From Streptomyces sp. CB02414 (GTDB lineage: Bacteria; Actinomycetota; Actinomycetes; Streptomycetales; Streptomycetaceae), in contig NZ_LIPF01000010.1 of NCBI RefSeq assembly GCF_001905385.1, positions 1-64,000 on the forward strand: DNA of 64,000 nucleotides, in the 5' to 3' direction. Position numbers and translations under genes: made by a program. How positions within the stretch are numbered: position 1 is the first letter of the stretch; each line of letters starts with the position of its first letter. Positions 1 to 7,843 of the stretch are shown one piece after another. Below the pieces are notes generated by a model, which saw only the letters and a program-made list of their open reading frames with translations, searched no databases and was not told where the DNA came from.

Positions 1-19
1 CGCGGGACAGCACACCTAG

Positions 20-191
20 GCCCTGTCGTCAAATTCCCGCCTGCCCGGCGACGTCTGGCACGCACGCTCGCCGCGTTGCCGAACCGCCCACGTGGCTCCG
101 CCACGAGGACGCTCCGGCGCCTTGCGATCGCACGCACCAGACGCCGCCGGGCCCGCCCTCCGGGCGGACGACGGGAATTTGACGACAGGGC
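20..191. mobile_element. MITE-like element with perfect 20-bp terminal inverted repeats
   Basis: The element begins with GCCCTGTCGTCAAATTCCCG (20-39) and ends with its exact reverse complement (172-191). Both ends are flanked by CTAG (16-19 and 192-195), which fits a 4-bp target duplication. It is 172 bp long and encodes no transposase, so it would move only with a transposase supplied in trans. An IS5-like or related family is an inference from the CTAG target. The right-hand CTAG supplies the TAG stop of the methyltransferase gene beside it, so insertion occurred exactly at that gene's end. Confidence 0.8.
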
Positions 192-1025
192 CTAGCCGAG
201 ACCAGGCTCCCTGACGCCGATCACCACATGGGCGTACAGCTCCTCGCAGACCGCGAGGCGGGTGGCGAGCCCCGCCCGGGTGAAGGCGTCGACGGCCGCC
301 GGTGCCTGGCGTTCGCTCGTCTCGACCAGCAGGCAGCCGCCGGGCGCGAGCCAGTCCGGTGCCCCGGCGGCGACCCTGCGCAGCACCTCCAGGCCGTCGG
401 CGCCGCCGTCGAGGGCGACCAGCGGCTCGTGCTCCCGTGCCTCGGCGGGCAGCAGGGGGACCTCGCCGGTGGGGACGTAGGGCACGTTGGCCGCGAGGAT
501 GTCCACACGGCCGCGCACCGCGTCGGGCAGCGCGTCGAACAGGTCCCCGGCGTACACCCGGCCGCCGCAGCCGGCGAGGTTGCCGCGGGCGCAGGCGACG
601 GCGGCCGGGTCGACGTCGGCGGCGTGCACCTCGGGCCGGTGGAGCGCGGCGGCCAGGGCGACACCGACGGCGCCGGAGCCGCAGCACAGGTCCACGACGA
701 CGGCCGCGTCCGGCGCCTGTGCCAGCGCCTCGGTCACCAGGAACTCGGTACGGCGGCGGGGCACGAAGACCCCAGGGGTGACGGCGACGCGCAGACCGCG
801 GAACCCGGCCCAGCCGAGGACGAGTTCGAGGGGCAGCCCGCCGGCGCGGCGGTCCACCAGGGCGGTGAGCTCCCCGGCGGTGCGGGCGGCAGCCAGGATC
901 AGTTCCGCCTCGTCCTCGGCGAAGACGCAGCCCGCGGCGCGCAGCGCGGCCACGACGGAGTCGTACGACGGGAAGGCGGCCGAGAAGGGGGAAGAAAAGG
1001 GGGGCGTGGAGAACAGCTGAGGCAT
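192..1025 (-). CDS. PrmC/HemK-related protein N5-glutamine methyltransferase
   Basis: This 277-residue class I SAM-dependent methyltransferase has a glycine-rich motif I (VVDLCCGSGAVGVALA) and an NVPYVP catalytic motif where true PrmC has NPPY. That variant is typical of the PrmC-related actinobacterial subgroup rather than the housekeeping release-factor methyltransferase, so the target may be a protein glutamine other than that in RF1/RF2. The N-terminal helical region is short. The start is uncertain because no clear Shine-Dalgarno precedes the ATG. The stop codon lies in the CTAG flanking the neighbouring inverted-repeat element. Confidence 0.8.
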   Translation of the reverse strand: MPQLFSTPPFSSPFSAAFPSYDSVVAALRAAGCVFAEDEAELILAAARTAGELTALVDRRAGGLPLELVLGWAGFRGLRVAVTPGVFVPRRRTEFLVTEALAQAPDAAVVVDLCCGSGAVGVALAAALHRPEVHAADVDPAAVACARGNLAGCGGRVYAGDLFDALPDAVRGRVDILAANVPYVPTGEVPLLPAEAREHEPLVALDGGADGLEVLRRVAAGAPDWLAPGGCLLVETSERQAPAAVDAFTRAGLATRLAVCEELYAHVVIGVREPGLG

Positions 1026-1096
1026 GGAAGCCGAGAGCCTTTCGAGAACCGAAGGGCGCTCTCGAGGTCACCCGCCGACGGGGACCGCACTGTTGT

Positions 1097-1142
1097 GAGG
1101 TGAGAGCACCAGGGCCGACACAGCGGTAATGGGTCTCACCTC
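1097..1142. other. Inverted repeat upstream of the methyltransferase gene
   Basis: GAGGTGAGA (1097-1105) and TCTCACCTC (1134-1142) form a perfect 9-bp inverted repeat around 28 bases. It lies between the 3' end of the membrane protein gene and the methyltransferase start, both on the minus strand. It could be a weak terminator, a leader hairpin or a regulator site; the long loop argues against a simple intrinsic terminator. Confidence 0.4.
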
Positions 1143-1197
1143 CTCGGCGTCCGGCGGCCGGGACTGCCCGCGGCCGACGGACACACTACCCCAATGA

Positions 1198-2268
1198 TCA
1201 GACGCCGACGGACTCCTCGGCTTCCTCGTCCGCTTCCGCCACTGCCCTGGCCCCGGCCTCCCGGCCGTCCGGCCTCGCGTGCTTGCCGGCGGCGGTGACC
1301 GGAGCCGGCGCCGTACCGGCGCGCTCACGGAGGGCGGCGACCGCCGTCACCAGCAGCCCGAGCAGCAGCCACGCGGCCAGCGTCCACAGGCTGCGGCCCA
1401 GCCCGTCGCCGTCGAAGTACAGCAGGCTGCGGGCGCCCTCGACGAACCCGGCGCCGTTCCAGAAGGCGTGCAGGGTGCCGAAGAAGCCGTTCTGCAGCTC
1501 GGGGCGGAACAGACCGCCGGAGGTGGTGAAGTTGAGCATCACGAACAGCACCATCATGGCGAGCGTGGTCCACCGCTTGAGGAAGGTGTGCAGGCCGACG
1601 CCGATGAACAGGATGCCCGCGGCGTACAGCCAGGCCATGCCCCACACACCGGCGAGGTCGTGGTGGGCGAGGTGGAACACCGGCCCGGCGAGCAGGGCGC
1701 CGATGCCGCTGACGACGACGGAGACACCGAGCGTGAGCAGGGCCCGCACCCGCATGGACAGGGCGGCTCCGACGGCGCCGAGGGCGGCGACGGAGGCGTA
1801 GGAGCCGATGCTGACCGCGATCAGCAGGAAGAACAGGCCCTGCCCGGTCGGGTCGTCGTCGACCGGGGTGGCCACGTCGGTCACCTTCAGCGGGGCGCCC
1901 TGCTCTTCGGCGAGGGGGGTGAAGACCTTCTCGGCGGCCATGGCGCCCATGTCGGAGGCGGCGGTGGCGACCAGGACCTCGGGCGCCTCGGCGCCGGGCA
2001 CGTAGGCGCCGGTGATGTCGCGGGCCTTCAGCAGGTCGACGGCGTCGGCGCGGTTCGCGACGGTCCGCACGTCCAGGGCGTCGCCCGCCCCGTCCTTCAC
2101 CGACTGGGCGAGGACCTTCGCCTCGGGTCCGGAGCCGACGACGGCGACCGGGAGGTGGTTCGGCTCGGGGGTGACGAAGGCCCCCATGTACGCGAGTCCC
2201 ATGCCGACACACATCAGCAGCGGGGTGATCAGGTGCGTCAGCACGTGGCGCAGGGCGTGCGACTTCAT
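1198..2268 (-). CDS. DUF3533/YhgE-like membrane protein (ABC-2 type permease-like)
   Basis: This protein of about 356 residues has one N-terminal transmembrane segment, a large extracytoplasmic domain of about 110 residues and a C-terminal block of about five or six helices, the plan of YhgE/Pip and DUF3533 export-associated proteins. The C-tail is Ala/Glu-rich and cytoplasmic. GGAGG sits 8 bases before the ATG at 2268, favouring that start over the ATG at 2277. It is divergent from the MarR gene at 2372 across a palindromic region, so it is probably the repressor's target and may act in efflux or envelope stress. No ATPase gene is adjacent. Confidence 0.65.
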   Translation of the reverse strand: MKSHALRHVLTHLITPLLMCVGMGLAYMGAFVTPEPNHLPVAVVGSGPEAKVLAQSVKDGAGDALDVRTVANRADAVDLLKARDITGAYVPGAEAPEVLVATAASDMGAMAAEKVFTPLAEEQGAPLKVTDVATPVDDDPTGQGLFFLLIAVSIGSYASVAALGAVGAALSMRVRALLTLGVSVVVSGIGALLAGPVFHLAHHDLAGVWGMAWLYAAGILFIGVGLHTFLKRWTTLAMMVLFVMLNFTTSGGLFRPELQNGFFGTLHAFWNGAGFVEGARSLLYFDGDGLGRSLWTLAAWLLLGLLVTAVAALRERAGTAPAPVTAAGKHARPDGREAGARAVAEADEEAEESVGV

Positions 2269-2302
2269 CGCGCACATCCTCCAATGGGCGGCCGGAGGGC
2301 CA

Positions 2303-2350
2303 CCAACTAGTTGGCTTATACAACTCTCTTTCCAGTTGTACTATACAACT
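2303..2350. promoter_or_regulatory. Divergent promoter with candidate MarR operators
   Basis: The short intergenic region is unusually A/T-rich. It holds the perfect palindrome CCAACTAGTTGG (2303-2314), a half-site TATACAACT (2317-2325), and the inverted repeat AGTTGTA-CTA-TACAACT (2334-2350). The shared half-site TATACAACT recurs at 2342-2350. Palindromes of this size between a MarR gene and a divergent membrane gene are typical of an autoregulated repressor. The assignment is inferred. Confidence 0.65.
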
Positions 2351-2371
2351 AGCAATGGAGGAGGAAGACCC

Positions 2372-2908
2372 GTGACGACGGCCGAGACGCACGACGAGAC
2401 GACTGTCACCCCCGGCGACCGCACCGCGGACGCGGCCGTGGAGACCATCCAGCGGGAGATGACGGCCTTCGCCCGCCGCGCCCGCGCGTCGGCCGGGCGC
2501 ATGCACCCGGAGCTGTCCCTGGTGTCGTACACCCTGCTCGGGCACCTGGAGGAGCGGGACGGCTGCCGGGCCACCGACCTTGCCGCCCACTACGCCCTGG
2601 ACAAGTCCACCGTCAGCCGCCAGGTGTCCGCCCTGGAGCGCGCCGGGCTCGTCGAGCGCCGCGTCGCCCCGGACGACCACCGCGTCCAGGTCCTGCACCT
2701 CACGGACGCCGGGCGGCGCATCCTGGCCCAGGTCACCGAGAGCCGCCGGGCCGCGGTCCGGGAGCGGCTCGTGGACTGGTCCGAGGAGGATCTGGCCCGC
2801 TTCTCCGCGTACCTGGAGCGGTACAACGCGTGGCCGGCCGCTCCGGCCGGCGGGGACCAGGACCGGGAGGCCGCCCCCGGGCGCGTACGGTTGACCGGTA
2901 CGCACTGA
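2372..2908 (+). CDS. MarR-family transcriptional regulator
   Basis: This 178-residue winged-helix regulator begins at a GTG preceded by a strong GGAGGAGGAAG. The recognition region includes ATDLAAHYALDKSTVSRQVS, followed by the wing and the conserved DDHRVQVLHLTDAGR segment of MarR proteins. Both flanks are longer than the minimal fold, with an acidic N-terminus and a Pro/Ala-rich C-terminus. It is divergent from the membrane protein at 1198-2268 across palindromic sequence, so autorepression plus control of that gene is likely. The ligand is unknown. Confidence 0.88.
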   Translation: MTTAETHDETTVTPGDRTADAAVETIQREMTAFARRARASAGRMHPELSLVSYTLLGHLEERDGCRATDLAAHYALDKSTVSRQVSALERAGLVERRVAPDDHRVQVLHLTDAGRRILAQVTESRRAAVRERLVDWSEEDLARFSAYLERYNAWPAAPAGGDQDREAAPGRVRLTGTH

Positions 2909-2957
2909 GCACGCCGGCCGCGGCATCCCCTCGCGCCGGTCCGAAAGGCCGCACCGC

Positions 2958-3563
2958 ATGAACACCACCCGAGGCTTCACCGGGCGCCCGCGCGGGGCCC
3001 GGCCCGGCCTGCCGCCCGGCCAGTACGACGCCGGCGACGACTGGCCCGTGCTGTCCGCCGAGGTCACGCCCGAGCTGGCGGCCGCCGACTGGACGTTCCG
3101 CGTCGGCGGCCTGGTCGCCGAGGAGCGCACCTGGGACTGGGCGGACGCCCACCACCTGCCGGCGTCGGCGTACGCGGGCGACATCCACTGTGTGACGGGC
3201 TGGTCGAAGTTCGGCGTGCGGTTCGCGGGCGTGTCCCTGGACACCTTCCTCGACGCGGCGGCTCCCCTGCCGTCCGCCACGCACGCCGTCGCGTACGCGC
3301 ACACCGGATACACGGCGAACCTGCCGCTCGCGGACCTGACGGGCGGGCGCGCCTGGATCGTCTGGGAGTACGACGGGCGGCCGCTCGCCCCCGAGCACGG
3401 CGGCCCGGCGCGGCTGGTGGTGCCGCACCTGTACTTCTGGAAGAGCGTCAAGTGGGTCGCCGGCCTGGAACTCCTCGACCACGACGAGCCCGGCTTCTGG
3501 GAGCGGAACGGCTACCACGCGCGCGGCAACCCCTTCGAGGAGCAGCGGTACTCCGGTGACTGA
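2958..3563 (+). CDS. Molybdopterin-dependent oxidoreductase (sulfite-oxidase fold)
   Basis: The 201-residue protein consists of a single molybdopterin-binding domain of the sulfite oxidase/MsrP type. The molybdenum-ligand cysteine lies in DIHCVTGWSKFGV near residue 77. There is no Tat or Sec signal, so unlike MsrP it should act in the cytoplasm, and it lacks the dimerisation and haem domains of classical sulfite oxidases. Its stop codon lies inside the next gene's start region (8-base overlap), so the two proteins are probably translated together, with the flavoprotein as redox partner. The substrate cannot be read from the sequence. Confidence 0.85.
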   Translation: MNTTRGFTGRPRGARPGLPPGQYDAGDDWPVLSAEVTPELAAADWTFRVGGLVAEERTWDWADAHHLPASAYAGDIHCVTGWSKFGVRFAGVSLDTFLDAAAPLPSATHAVAYAHTGYTANLPLADLTGGRAWIVWEYDGRPLAPEHGGPARLVVPHLYFWKSVKWVAGLELLDHDEPGFWERNGYHARGNPFEEQRYSGD

Positions 3564-4332
3564 GACGGCGACGCACGAGACAGCGCCCTTCACGCCCCCG
3601 ACGCGGTTCGCCGTGCCGGGGCGGATCGAGGTGGCGGGCCAGGTGGCCGCGAGGTGGCAGACGGCGACCGTCGCGCAGGTCCGCCGGGAGACGTCCCGCG
3701 CGTCCACCTTCCGGCTCGCGGTGCCCGGGTGGGCGGGCCACCTGCCCGGCCAGCACCTGATGCTGCGGCTCACCGCCGAGGACGGGTACGCGGCCCAGCG
3801 GCACTACTCGCTGGCGTCCGCGCCGGACGACTCCGGGCACATCGAGCTGACCCTCGACCACGTCGAGGACGGCGAGGTGTCCGGCTGGTTCCACCGGGTG
3901 GCCCGGCCCGGTGACCGCATCGAGGTGCGCGGCCCGCTGAGCGGCTTCTTCGCCTGGCCCGGCGACCGGCCTGCCCTGCTGCTGGGCGCGGGCTCCGGGG
4001 TCGTGCCGCTGATGTCGATGGTCCGGCACCACCGGGCGCGGCGACTGACGGTGCCGCTGCGGATGCTGGTGTCCGCGCGCAGCCCCGAGGAGCTGATCTA
4101 CGCCCGTGAGCTGGGCCCGGAGACGGTCCCCGTCTTCACCCGGAGCGCGCCGGCCGGGACGCCCGTGGGCCGGATGACGGCCGCGCACCTGGCACCGCTG
4201 CTGGCCGAGCGGCCCGCCGGGGGCTGGGAGGCGTACGTGTGCGGTTCCAACTCCTTCGCGGAGCACGCCTCGCGCCTGCTGGTGGCGGCCGGCCAGCCGG
4301 TGGACCGCATCCGGATCGAACGCTTCGGCTGA
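3556..4332 (+). CDS. Ferredoxin-reductase-type FAD/NAD(P) oxidoreductase
   Basis: This 258-residue flavoprotein has an FAD-binding beta-barrel with RHYSLASAP near residue 82, an NAD(P)-binding segment LLGAGSGVVPLMSM near residue 142 and the C-terminal YVCGSN motif of the FNR superfamily. No C-terminal 2Fe-2S domain is present. It starts at a GTG overlapping the end of the molybdopterin gene by 8 bases, so translational coupling and a dedicated electron-transfer pair NAD(P)H-FAD-Moco are likely. Whether electrons flow to or from the molybdenum protein is not determined. Confidence 0.88.
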   Translation: MTETATHETAPFTPPTRFAVPGRIEVAGQVAARWQTATVAQVRRETSRASTFRLAVPGWAGHLPGQHLMLRLTAEDGYAAQRHYSLASAPDDSGHIELTLDHVEDGEVSGWFHRVARPGDRIEVRGPLSGFFAWPGDRPALLLGAGSGVVPLMSMVRHHRARRLTVPLRMLVSARSPEELIYARELGPETVPVFTRSAPAGTPVGRMTAAHLAPLLAERPAGGWEAYVCGSNSFAEHASRLLVAAGQPVDRIRIERFG

Positions 4333-4445
4333 GCCGGCCCCGCCCTCGGACTCCTCCGCGTCCGGGACGGAGACAGAGTGAGCGAGGTCGGCCGTACGGG
4401 GTACCTGACCCTGCGGGTACTCGCACACGAGGCGCGGAGGTCGAC

Positions 4446-5030
4446 ATGCGGACCCGGGTGCGTGGCCGGCGCCTGCGGCACAACCCCCTGCGACGCCGGT
4501 CGGACGTCTTCGAGGCGTGGACGACGGTGGTCGTCGCCCTCCTGCTGTTGCTGGGGGCGCCGGCGCTGGGCGCGGCCGCCGCCCTGTGGAGCCACGCCGG
4601 CGCGCAAGCGGTCGCGGCGGAGCAGCGGGCCGAACGGCACCGCGTGCGGGCGACGGTGGAGGGCAGCACCCCGGACACCCTCCCGTCGGTGCAGGCGGGC
4701 GGCCAGCACTCCTACCGTGCGACCGTCCGCTGGACCACACCGGAGGGCACCGAGCGGACCGGCACCGCCCGGGTCCCGGCCGGTACCCGCCACGGTGACG
4801 CGGTCGACGTGTGGCTGGACTCCCGCGGCCGGAACGTACCGGCGCCGATCCACGACTCCGCGGTCCTGCAGCACAGCATCACCATCGGCGCCTGCACGAC
4901 GGCCGGGGCGGCGCTCGCGGTGCTCCTGGCGCGCTGCGCCGTACGCAAGGTGACCATGCGGCGCCGGCTGGCCGAGTGGGACCGCGAATGGGCCCTGATC
5001 GAACCACAGTGGACGCACCGCAGGGCCTGA
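4446..5030 (+). CDS. Rv1733c-family membrane protein
   Basis: This 194-residue protein starts at the ATG after CGGAGG-tcgac. It has a basic N-terminus with an RHNPLRRRSD motif, one transmembrane helix at about residues 25-50, an extracytoplasmic domain of about 80 residues and a second helix near residue 140 followed by a cytoplasmic tail. This plan matches the actinobacterial Rv1733c family, whose function is unknown. A second, divergent member lies at 62783-63388. It seems to stand alone as a transcription unit. Confidence 0.8.
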   Translation: MRTRVRGRRLRHNPLRRRSDVFEAWTTVVVALLLLLGAPALGAAAALWSHAGAQAVAAEQRAERHRVRATVEGSTPDTLPSVQAGGQHSYRATVRWTTPEGTERTGTARVPAGTRHGDAVDVWLDSRGRNVPAPIHDSAVLQHSITIGACTTAGAALAVLLARCAVRKVTMRRRLAEWDREWALIEPQWTHRRA

Positions 5031-5181
5031 CCGCTCGCACCTGGCTGACCTGCGGTTCGACGGGCCGAACGCCGGCGGGAGGGGTACCGCGGTCGGGGTC
5101 TGGCGGGCCCTCCGACCGCTCACGTACGGTGTGTGATCATCCGTACGGTCCGGCACCGGCTCCCTGCAAAGGCGGTTCTCG

Positions 5182-6150
5182 ATGGCCCTGTTCGACCTTC
5201 CGCTCGACGAACTCCACGACTACCGCAGCGCGTCGGCCGAGCCCGAGGACTTCGACGCCTTCTGGGCCAAGACGCTCGCCGAGGCCCGAGAGCACGATCC
5301 GGCCGTCCGCTTCGAGCCGGTGGACACGGGACTGTCCACGGTGCGGGTGCACGACGTGACCTTCGCCGGGTTCGGCGGTCACCCGGTGAAGGGCTGGCTG
5401 ACGCTGCCCGCGGCGGCTGCGGAGCCGCTGCCGCTGGTCGTGGAGTTCGTCGGGTACGGCGGCGGGCGCGGGCTGCCCCACGAGCATCTGCTGTGGGCGT
5501 CCACGGGGCGGGCGCACTTCGTGATGGACACCCGTGGTCAGGGCAGCGCGTGGGGCGGCGGTGGCGGTACCCCGGACCCGGTCGGCGGCACCCCCGCGTA
5601 CCCGGGTTTCATGACCCGCGGCCTGGACGCCCCGGAGAACTACTACTACCGCCGCGTCTTCACCGACGCCGTCCGCGCGGTCGAGGCGGCCCGCTCGCAC
5701 CCGCTGACCGACGCGACGCGCACGGTCGCCCTCGGCGGGAGCCAGGGCGGCGGCATCACGATCGCCGTCGGCGGGCTGGTGCCGGACCTGACGGCCCTCG
5801 CGCCGGACGTGCCGTTCCTGTGCGACTTCCCGCGCGCGACCACGCTCACCGACCGGCACCCGTACCGGGAGATCGGCCTGTACCTCAAGACGCACCGCGG
5901 CCGCACCGAGGACGCACTGCGCACCCTGTCCTACTTCGACGGGGTGCACTTCGCCGCGCGCGGCCGGGCGCCCGCCCTCTTCTCCGCGGCCCTGGAGGAC
6001 CAGACCTGCCCGCCGTCGACCGTGTTCGCGGCGTTCAACGCCTGGGCGCACGACGACAAGGCGATCGAGGTGTACGACTTCAACGACCACGAGGGCGGCG
6101 GGCCCTTCCAGGAGGCCGCCAAGCTGCGGTGGCTGCGTTCCCGCCTCTGA
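5182..6150 (+). CDS. Acetyl xylan esterase / cephalosporin-C deacetylase family hydrolase
   Basis: This 322-residue alpha/beta hydrolase of the AXE1 family has GGSQGGG at the nucleophile elbow (Ser near residue 187), an upstream oxyanion-hole stretch EFVGYGGGRG and a C-terminal DHEGGG segment carrying the probable catalytic His. No signal peptide is visible, so it should deacetylate imported acetylated xylo-oligosaccharides or related esters inside the cell. That would suit the xylobiose operon at 33-39 kb, though the two are not linked. Just after the stop, a GC-rich segment (about 6147-6187) is repeated in tandem with a 21-base period. Confidence 0.85.
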   Translation: MALFDLPLDELHDYRSASAEPEDFDAFWAKTLAEAREHDPAVRFEPVDTGLSTVRVHDVTFAGFGGHPVKGWLTLPAAAAEPLPLVVEFVGYGGGRGLPHEHLLWASTGRAHFVMDTRGQGSAWGGGGGTPDPVGGTPAYPGFMTRGLDAPENYYYRRVFTDAVRAVEAARSHPLTDATRTVALGGSQGGGITIAVGGLVPDLTALAPDVPFLCDFPRATTLTDRHPYREIGLYLKTHRGRTEDALRTLSYFDGVHFAARGRAPALFSAALEDQTCPPSTVFAAFNAWAHDDKAIEVYDFNDHEGGGPFQEAAKLRWLRSRL

Positions 6151-6273
6151 CCGGGACGGGAGCCAGCTGACCGGGACGGGGGCCGGGGTGCCCCGTACGG
6201 CGCCTTGTGGCGCGGTGACGGACGGTCGACGCGCGGGTGAGGTTTCGGCCGAACCGGCCGGCGGCTCTTCCGT

Positions 6274-6289
6274 GCTGGTTTAGACCAAT
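6274..6289. promoter_or_regulatory. dre-like palindrome (GntR/HutC operator)
   Basis: GCTGGTTTAGACCAAT contains the near-perfect palindrome TGGTTTAGACCA. It closely resembles the Streptomyces DasR responsive element core TGGTCTAGACCA, with one core mismatch. It lies 62 bases before the start of a GntR/HutC regulator. It could serve that regulator itself, DasR, or both. Confidence 0.65.
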
Positions 6290-6351
6290 GGTAATTCTGG
6301 TGGCGCACCGAGCCCGCGCGGCTACCGCACGTCACGACAGGAGGGCGCGGC

Positions 6352-7095
6352 ATGGCCCCCGCCACCCCGTACGACCACTCCCCCGCCGACGCCCCGCCCC
6401 TGTACCGGCGGGTGGCCGCACGGCTGCTCGGCGAGCTGCACGACGGGACCTTCCCGCCGGGCGGACGGCTGCCCGGCGAACGCCGGCTGGCCGAGCACTT
6501 CGACGTGAGCCGGGAGACCGTACGGCAGGCCCTCGAGGTGCTGCGCCGGGACGGGCTGCTCGCCACCGACCGGCGGGGCAGTCACGTCGCCCTGCCGGGG
6601 CCGGCCCCGCAGAGCCCGGCGTCGCTGGCCTTCCCGGTCGGCGCGCGGGCGGCTCAGCCGTGCACCGGCGACCGGACCACCGTCGCCTGGAAGCCTCCGT
6701 CGCCCGAGCACGCCGAAGCGCTGGGGCTGGCGCCCGGCCGGCCGACCCTGGTGCACCGGTACACGTCGGCGACCGCGGACGGGAGCGGCCGGCGGACGGC
6801 CGTGACCTCGTTCTCCGCCGTGGCCCTCGCCGAGGTCGAGGAGCTGGCCCGGTACCGCGGACGCGCCGACGGGTCCAACTCGGCGCAGCTGCGGCGGGCG
6901 TACGACTGGATGCGCGGGGCGGGTCTGACCCTGCACCACCGGGACACGATCACCCGGCTCGCGGACACCCAGTCCGTGCGGGTCGTCCGGCGGGTGCACG
7001 ACCAGTACGCGCGGCCCCTGGAGATCACCGACCTCCTCGTGGACGCCCGACAGGACGCGCTGGTCTACGAGTTCACGCTTCCGGCGGCCGGCTGA
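6352..7095 (+). CDS. GntR-family (HutC/UTRA) transcriptional regulator
   Basis: The 247-residue regulator has an N-terminal GntR winged helix (about residues 15-80, with GRLPGERRLAEHFDVSRETV) and a C-terminal UTRA ligand-binding domain ending in YEFTLPAAG. AGGAGG lies just upstream of the ATG. The HutC subfamily usually senses sugar phosphates, amino-sugar derivatives or histidine intermediates. The dre-like palindrome 62 bases upstream suggests autoregulation or membership of the DasR network. No clear catabolic target is adjacent. Confidence 0.88.
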   Translation: MAPATPYDHSPADAPPLYRRVAARLLGELHDGTFPPGGRLPGERRLAEHFDVSRETVRQALEVLRRDGLLATDRRGSHVALPGPAPQSPASLAFPVGARAAQPCTGDRTTVAWKPPSPEHAEALGLAPGRPTLVHRYTSATADGSGRRTAVTSFSAVALAEVEELARYRGRADGSNSAQLRRAYDWMRGAGLTLHHRDTITRLADTQSVRVVRRVHDQYARPLEITDLLVDARQDALVYEFTLPAAG

Positions 7096-7113
7096 CCCCG
7101 ACCGCGCCCGCCC

Positions 7114-7839
7114 TCACGGCAGCCGCCGGGCCACGACCAGCCGGGCGCACGGGCTGCCGTCGGGCCGGAGCCCGAACTCGGGCAGGGCCCGCAGCTCCGT
7201 GCGGAATCCGGCGCGGGCCAGTTCCCGGCCCACGTCCCCGAGCCGGAACGTCCGGTAGTACATGACGAACGGCGGCCGCCACAGCGCGTTGCGCACCCGC
7301 ATCGCGGCGTCGAAGCCGAGCAGCGTCCAGTATCCGCGGGAGCCCGGCCGGGGCGGGGCGACGACGGGGAAGGCGAAGCAGCCGCCCGGCCGCAGCACGG
7401 AACGCACCTGGCCGAACAGCCCCGGCAGTTCGCGGGGCAGGAAGTGCCCGAAGGCGCCGAAACTGACGACGAGGTCGAACGCGGGACCGAAGGGCAGGGC
7501 GCGGGCGTCCGCGCGCACCCAGGAGACCGCGGGCCCCTGGGGCACGGCGCGTTCCCGGGCGACCGCGAGCATGCCCGCGCTGAAGTCGACGCCCGTGACG
7601 CGCTCCCGGCACACCCGGGACAGCACGTCCACGCCGGCGCCGGTGCCGCAGCACAGGTCGAGCCCGGCGTCGAACGGCCCCGCCGGTTCCAGGGCCGAGG
7701 CCACGGCGCCGAGCACCCGGTCCGGCGTCCGGTACGGGGTGTGGTCGAACTTCGGTGCGAGCAGGTCGTAGCCGCGCTCGACCGACGACAGCGCCTGAAC
7801 GGCGAGTTCACGCAGGGTGGGGCCTTCGGGGCTGAACAT
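7114..7839 (-). CDS. Class I SAM-dependent methyltransferase
   Basis: This 241-residue protein has a Rossmann motif I (GLDLCCGTGAGVDVL), acidic motif II (VTGVDFS) and the post-I and LRPGG elements of small-molecule methyltransferases. It starts four bases after the PadR stop codon on the same strand, so the two genes form an operon and PadR probably controls it. The substrate is unknown. Confidence 0.82.
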   Translation of the reverse strand: MFSPEGPTLRELAVQALSSVERGYDLLAPKFDHTPYRTPDRVLGAVASALEPAGPFDAGLDLCCGTGAGVDVLSRVCRERVTGVDFSAGMLAVARERAVPQGPAVSWVRADARALPFGPAFDLVVSFGAFGHFLPRELPGLFGQVRSVLRPGGCFAFPVVAPPRPGSRGYWTLLGFDAAMRVRNALWRPPFVMYYRTFRLGDVGRELARAGFRTELRALPEFGLRPDGSPCARLVVARRLP

Positions 7840-7843
7840 CAGG

